A stretch of 7,723 nt of DNA, taken from contig JBBKVK010000007.1 in assembly GCA_037968395.1 (NCBI GenBank), positions 1-7,723 on the forward strand. Reading direction: 5' to 3'. The notes under the pieces were generated by a model. The model was given only the letters and a program-made list of their open reading frames with translations. It made no database searches and was not told the origin of the DNA. This DNA is from JADKBO01 sp037968395 (lineage in GTDB: Bacteria; Bacteroidota; Bacteroidia; Chitinophagales; Saprospiraceae). This document shows positions 5,962 to 7,723 of the stretch, piece by piece. Made by a program: the position numbers and the translations under genes. How positions within the stretch are numbered: the stretch's first letter is position 1; the number at the start of each line of letters is the position of its first letter.

Positions 5962-5994
5962 TGTTTAATTGGTCTACGACCATTTGTTTAATTG
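5962..5994. repeat. TGTTTAATTG direct repeat around a TGGTC hairpin
   Basis: The 10-mer TGTTTAATTG occurs at 5962-5971 and again at 5985-5994, with a third degenerate copy (TTGTTTAAATGG) directly after. Between the copies is TGGTC-TAC-GACCA (5970-5982), a perfect 5-3-5 inverted repeat. This is low-complexity intergenic DNA with no coding potential. Confidence 0.5.
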
Positions 5995-6045
5995 TTTAAA
6001 TGGCTTTTATTTCTTCAAAACAATTTGGTATCACAGACTGTAATA

Positions 6046-6130
6046 AATGTTTTATAGGTGCAGAGCACCGCAACTTATATAGTTTTATATAATCAAGAAT
6101 GTTTGGAGGTACAGAGTACCGAAACAATTT
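6046..6130. repeat. Two REP-like palindromic units with an intervening AT hairpin
   Basis: Two head-to-tail imperfect copies start at 6046 and 6098. Each reads AATGTTT, a 2-4 nt spacer, a 13-nt palindrome, then G and AAC-rich sequence. The palindromes are GGTGC-AGA-GCACC (6057-6069) and GGTAC-AGA-GTACC (6108-6120). They differ by one base pair changed on both sides of the stem, with the loop AGA unchanged. In copy 2 the outer TGTTT (6100-6104) can also pair with AAACA (6122-6126). Between them TTATATA-GTTT-TATATAA (6075-6092) forms a third hairpin. This resembles REP elements mobilised by RAYT (Y1 HUH) transposases, but no such transposase is in the window. The rest of the 349-bp gap (5923-6271) holds only the repeats listed before this and the promoter element at 6217. 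Confidence 0.65.
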
Positions 6131-6216
6131 AACATCCAAATTTTAAATGTATAACCCAAAACTCTGTATTAAGACATAAATATCAATCAGTTAGGTTAAT
6201 AATTGGGGTTAATCGT

Positions 6217-6224
6217 TATCTTTG
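6217..6224 (+). promoter_or_regulatory. -7 box of the DUF4412-like operon
   Basis: TATCTTTG is an exact TAnnTTTG match, 47 bp before the ATG at 6272. No clear TTG lies at the ideal distance upstream; TTAGG at 6191 is the nearest similar word. Transcription would start near 6231, downstream of the in-frame TTG at 6203, which argues against that TTG as the start. Confidence 0.55.
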
Positions 6225-6271
6225 CAATCCAAACGTTAAGTTTTATTATTCACCTTGAAAATTATCGTGAC

Positions 6272-7165
6272 ATGAGTAAGATAATTTATATCATTTTAAC
6301 ATTTGCTATTAGTACAAGTGCAGTCCATGCACAATTTTTAAGAAAGCTACAAGAGAAAGTACAATCTGAGTTCATTGACAAGGTTGCAGATAAAATATCT
6401 GATGCTTTAGCCGAAGATTTGGCTAACAAAGCCTATAAACCAATTGATGAAGCATTTGACGAAGCTTATCAAGAAAGTGACAACGATTCTACAGAAGCAA
6501 AAAGCAAATCGGACTATAGTTCAATACTTAAAAACTTCGACGAAGCCGCTGCAAAACTTCCTGCCGAATACCATTTTGATATCGTAAACCATATGGAAAT
6601 AGAAGATACCAAAGGTAAAATTGATAAGATGAAAATGTTGTTTCCACACGAGGGCGATTATTTTGGAATGGAGACGGAAGATAAAGGCAAAACCACCTTA
6701 CTTGTGTACGACTTAAAAAATGAAATTATGGCGATGTATACTGAAGAAAAAGGTAAAAAGTCAGTAAATGTTATGCCATCAATGATGGACTTTGCAGCAG
6801 CTTATTTAAAAAATAGTGATAAAGTTGATAATGAGTTCACGTTTGAAAAAACAGGCAAGACGAAGACAATACTCGGATATAATTGCGAAGAATACAAAGT
6901 CGAATCTGAAAAATATATAACTTACAGCTTTGTTACAAAAGACTTTCCAATAAGTTGGAGAGATTCCTACGGTAAGCTTATAGAAAAATTTGCTCCAGCT
7001 GCAGCATCAGGAGTAGATGATTTAAATAATAGCATGACTTTATACTCTGAAACTAAATATAAAAAAGACCTTGACAAATCTTCGTTCATGGAAGTTGTCA
7101 AAATTGATCAAAGTGGTTTTAATATCAACAATGGAGAATACGAAAAAGTAACCTATAATAAATAG
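6272..7165 (+). CDS. Exported DUF4412-like protein
   Basis: A 297-residue periplasmic or outer-membrane-facing protein of unknown function. Seen: signal peptide MSKIIYIILTFAISTSAVHA (1-20); an amphipathic, charged N-terminal helix region (21-70) with an acidic Ser-rich linker (QESDNDSTEAKSKS); then a beta-rich domain at about 95-290. That domain has KMKMLFPHEGDYFGME, LLVYDLKNEIMAMY, and the TGKTKTILGYNCEEYKVES stretch (186-204), the pattern I associate with DUF4412. That assignment is from memory of the family, not a search. The frame is open upstream to a TTG at 6203, but the ATG at 6272 gives a clean signal peptide and lies downstream of the promoter. The stop is 19 bp before the next start, so the two form an operon. 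It lacks a T9SS tail. Confidence 0.85.
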   Translation: MSKIIYIILTFAISTSAVHAQFLRKLQEKVQSEFIDKVADKISDALAEDLANKAYKPIDEAFDEAYQESDNDSTEAKSKSDYSSILKNFDEAAAKLPAEYHFDIVNHMEIEDTKGKIDKMKMLFPHEGDYFGMETEDKGKTTLLVYDLKNEIMAMYTEEKGKKSVNVMPSMMDFAAAYLKNSDKVDNEFTFEKTGKTKTILGYNCEEYKVESEKYITYSFVTKDFPISWRDSYGKLIEKFAPAAASGVDDLNNSMTLYSETKYKKDLDKSSFMEVVKIDQSGFNINNGEYEKVTYNK

Positions 7166-7184
7166 AAGTAAATAAAAATATACT

Positions 7185-7723
7185 ATGAAAATTAATACTA
7201 TTCTTTTCCTCTTTTTAGCTTGTCTCGCTATTAACTTAGTAGCACAAGTGCCACAGGGGAAATTGCTCAGCACTTGGAATGACAACTCACTCCCAAGCAG
7301 TAGTGCCCATGACAATAGATATAATGAAGTATGGGGTGTAGTACAAAATGGGAGAGAATACGCTATTATAGGTACAACTTGGGGCACTCATTTTATAGAT
7401 GTCACAGATCCGAATAATGCTGTAGAAGTTGACAGAGTAAAAGGAGCAACAGTCGGACCATCAGTGGTACACAGAGATTACCATGATTACAATGGCTATC
7501 TTTATGCAGTATGTGATGAGGGTTCAGCGAGTACCCTGCAGATATTTGATTTATCATCCTTACCCGACTCTGCAACATTGGTTTATGATTCATTTGAACT
7601 AATAAGACGATCGCATAACATTTTTATTGATACAACTACTGCCTTGCTCTATGGAGCAATTTCCTACGGACCATTTATTGTTTTAGACATATCTGAGCCA
7701 ACCAATCCTAAGAAAGTAGCTAC
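7185..7723 (+). CDS. Choice-of-anchor B family exported protein (LVIVD-type), 5' part
   Basis: The gene starts at the ATG at 7185 and runs off the window; 179 codons are visible. Seen: signal peptide MKINTILFLFLACLAINLVA (1-20), then GKLLSTWNDNSLP and YNEVWGVVQNGREYAIIGTT. The repeating blocks of a beta-propeller-like LVIVD fold follow: GTHFIDVTDPNNAVEVDRV, YHDYNGYLYAVCDEGSAS, LQIFDLSSLPDS, SHNIFID, and GPFIVLDISEPTNPKKVA. This is the choice-of-anchor B pattern, whose members carry varying C-terminal anchors (often a T9SS tail in Bacteroidota). The anchor is outside the window. It is the second gene of a unit with the DUF4412-like gene, 19 bp downstream of its stop, with the A-rich leader AAATAAAAATATACT. 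Probably surface-exposed or secreted; function unknown. Confidence 0.88.
   Translation, partial: MKINTILFLFLACLAINLVAQVPQGKLLSTWNDNSLPSSSAHDNRYNEVWGVVQNGREYAIIGTTWGTHFIDVTDPNNAVEVDRVKGATVGPSVVHRDYHDYNGYLYAVCDEGSASTLQIFDLSSLPDSATLVYDSFELIRRSHNIFIDTTTALLYGAISYGPFIVLDISEPTNPKKVA

Noticed and set aside
5943..5982. Terminator for the SPFH gene
   Set aside because: The hairpins GGC-TTT-GCC and TGGTC-TAC-GACCA have short stems and no T-run directly after them.
6046..6130. CRISPR array
   Set aside because: There are only two imperfect copies, each a hairpin with flanks and a spacer of similar short size; no further repeats or cas genes are present.
5923..6271. Hidden small gene in the 349-bp gap
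   Set aside because: All frames on the plus strand are broken quickly (for example the ATG at 5942 gives 8 codons), and the region is dominated by repeats.
7040..7593. Minus-strand open frames at 7040-7387 and 7402-7593
   Set aside because: They run across the end of the DUF4412-like gene and the start of the choice-of-anchor B gene, both of which have signal peptides and family motifs on the plus strand.

Overview
The window reads as chromosomal DNA of a member of the Bacteroidota, probably a marine Saprospiria- or Flavobacteriia-like organism. The evidence is the AT-rich sequence, A-rich leaders without Shine-Dalgarno sequences before the starts, promoter -7 boxes of the form TAnnTTTG, a type IX secretion (T9SS) C-terminal sorting domain, and a choice-of-anchor B family protein. 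The class-level placement is inference only.

Layout. Positions 1-191 are an AT-rich leader. Positions 192-2525 (+) encode a secreted M43 (cytophagalysin/pappalysin-type) metalloprotease with four Cys-rich repeats, a Cys-containing beta domain, a jelly-roll-like domain and a T9SS sorting tail; a textbook hairpin terminator follows it. Positions 2589-2774 (-) look like a decayed gene fragment. Positions 2843-3124 (+) encode a 93-residue protein with two CPxC pairs. It converges on a minus-strand pair: a DppB/OppB-type ABC permease (4787 to 3735) followed 34 bp later by an SRPBCC-fold protein (3700 to 3227, TTG start). Divergent from the permease lies an SPFH/band-7 protein related to plant HIR proteins (4987-5922). 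A 349-bp intergenic region follows, with low-complexity repeats and REP-like hairpins. It leads into a two-gene plus-strand unit: a DUF4412-like exported protein (6272-7165), then the start of a choice-of-anchor B/LVIVD-type exported protein (7185 to beyond the window end).

Working together. Most products act at or beyond the inner membrane: a secreted protease, a peptide/nickel-type permease, a membrane scaffold and two exported proteins. Apart from the permease-SRPBCC pair and the final pair, the genes look independently transcribed. I see no defence island, CRISPR array, intact mobile element, tRNA or rRNA. I find no convincing new multi-gene system. The most unusual signal is non-coding: two REP-like hairpins at 6046-6130 whose stems differ by a compensated base pair, and a weaker pair of related hairpins in opposite orientation on either side of the SPFH gene.
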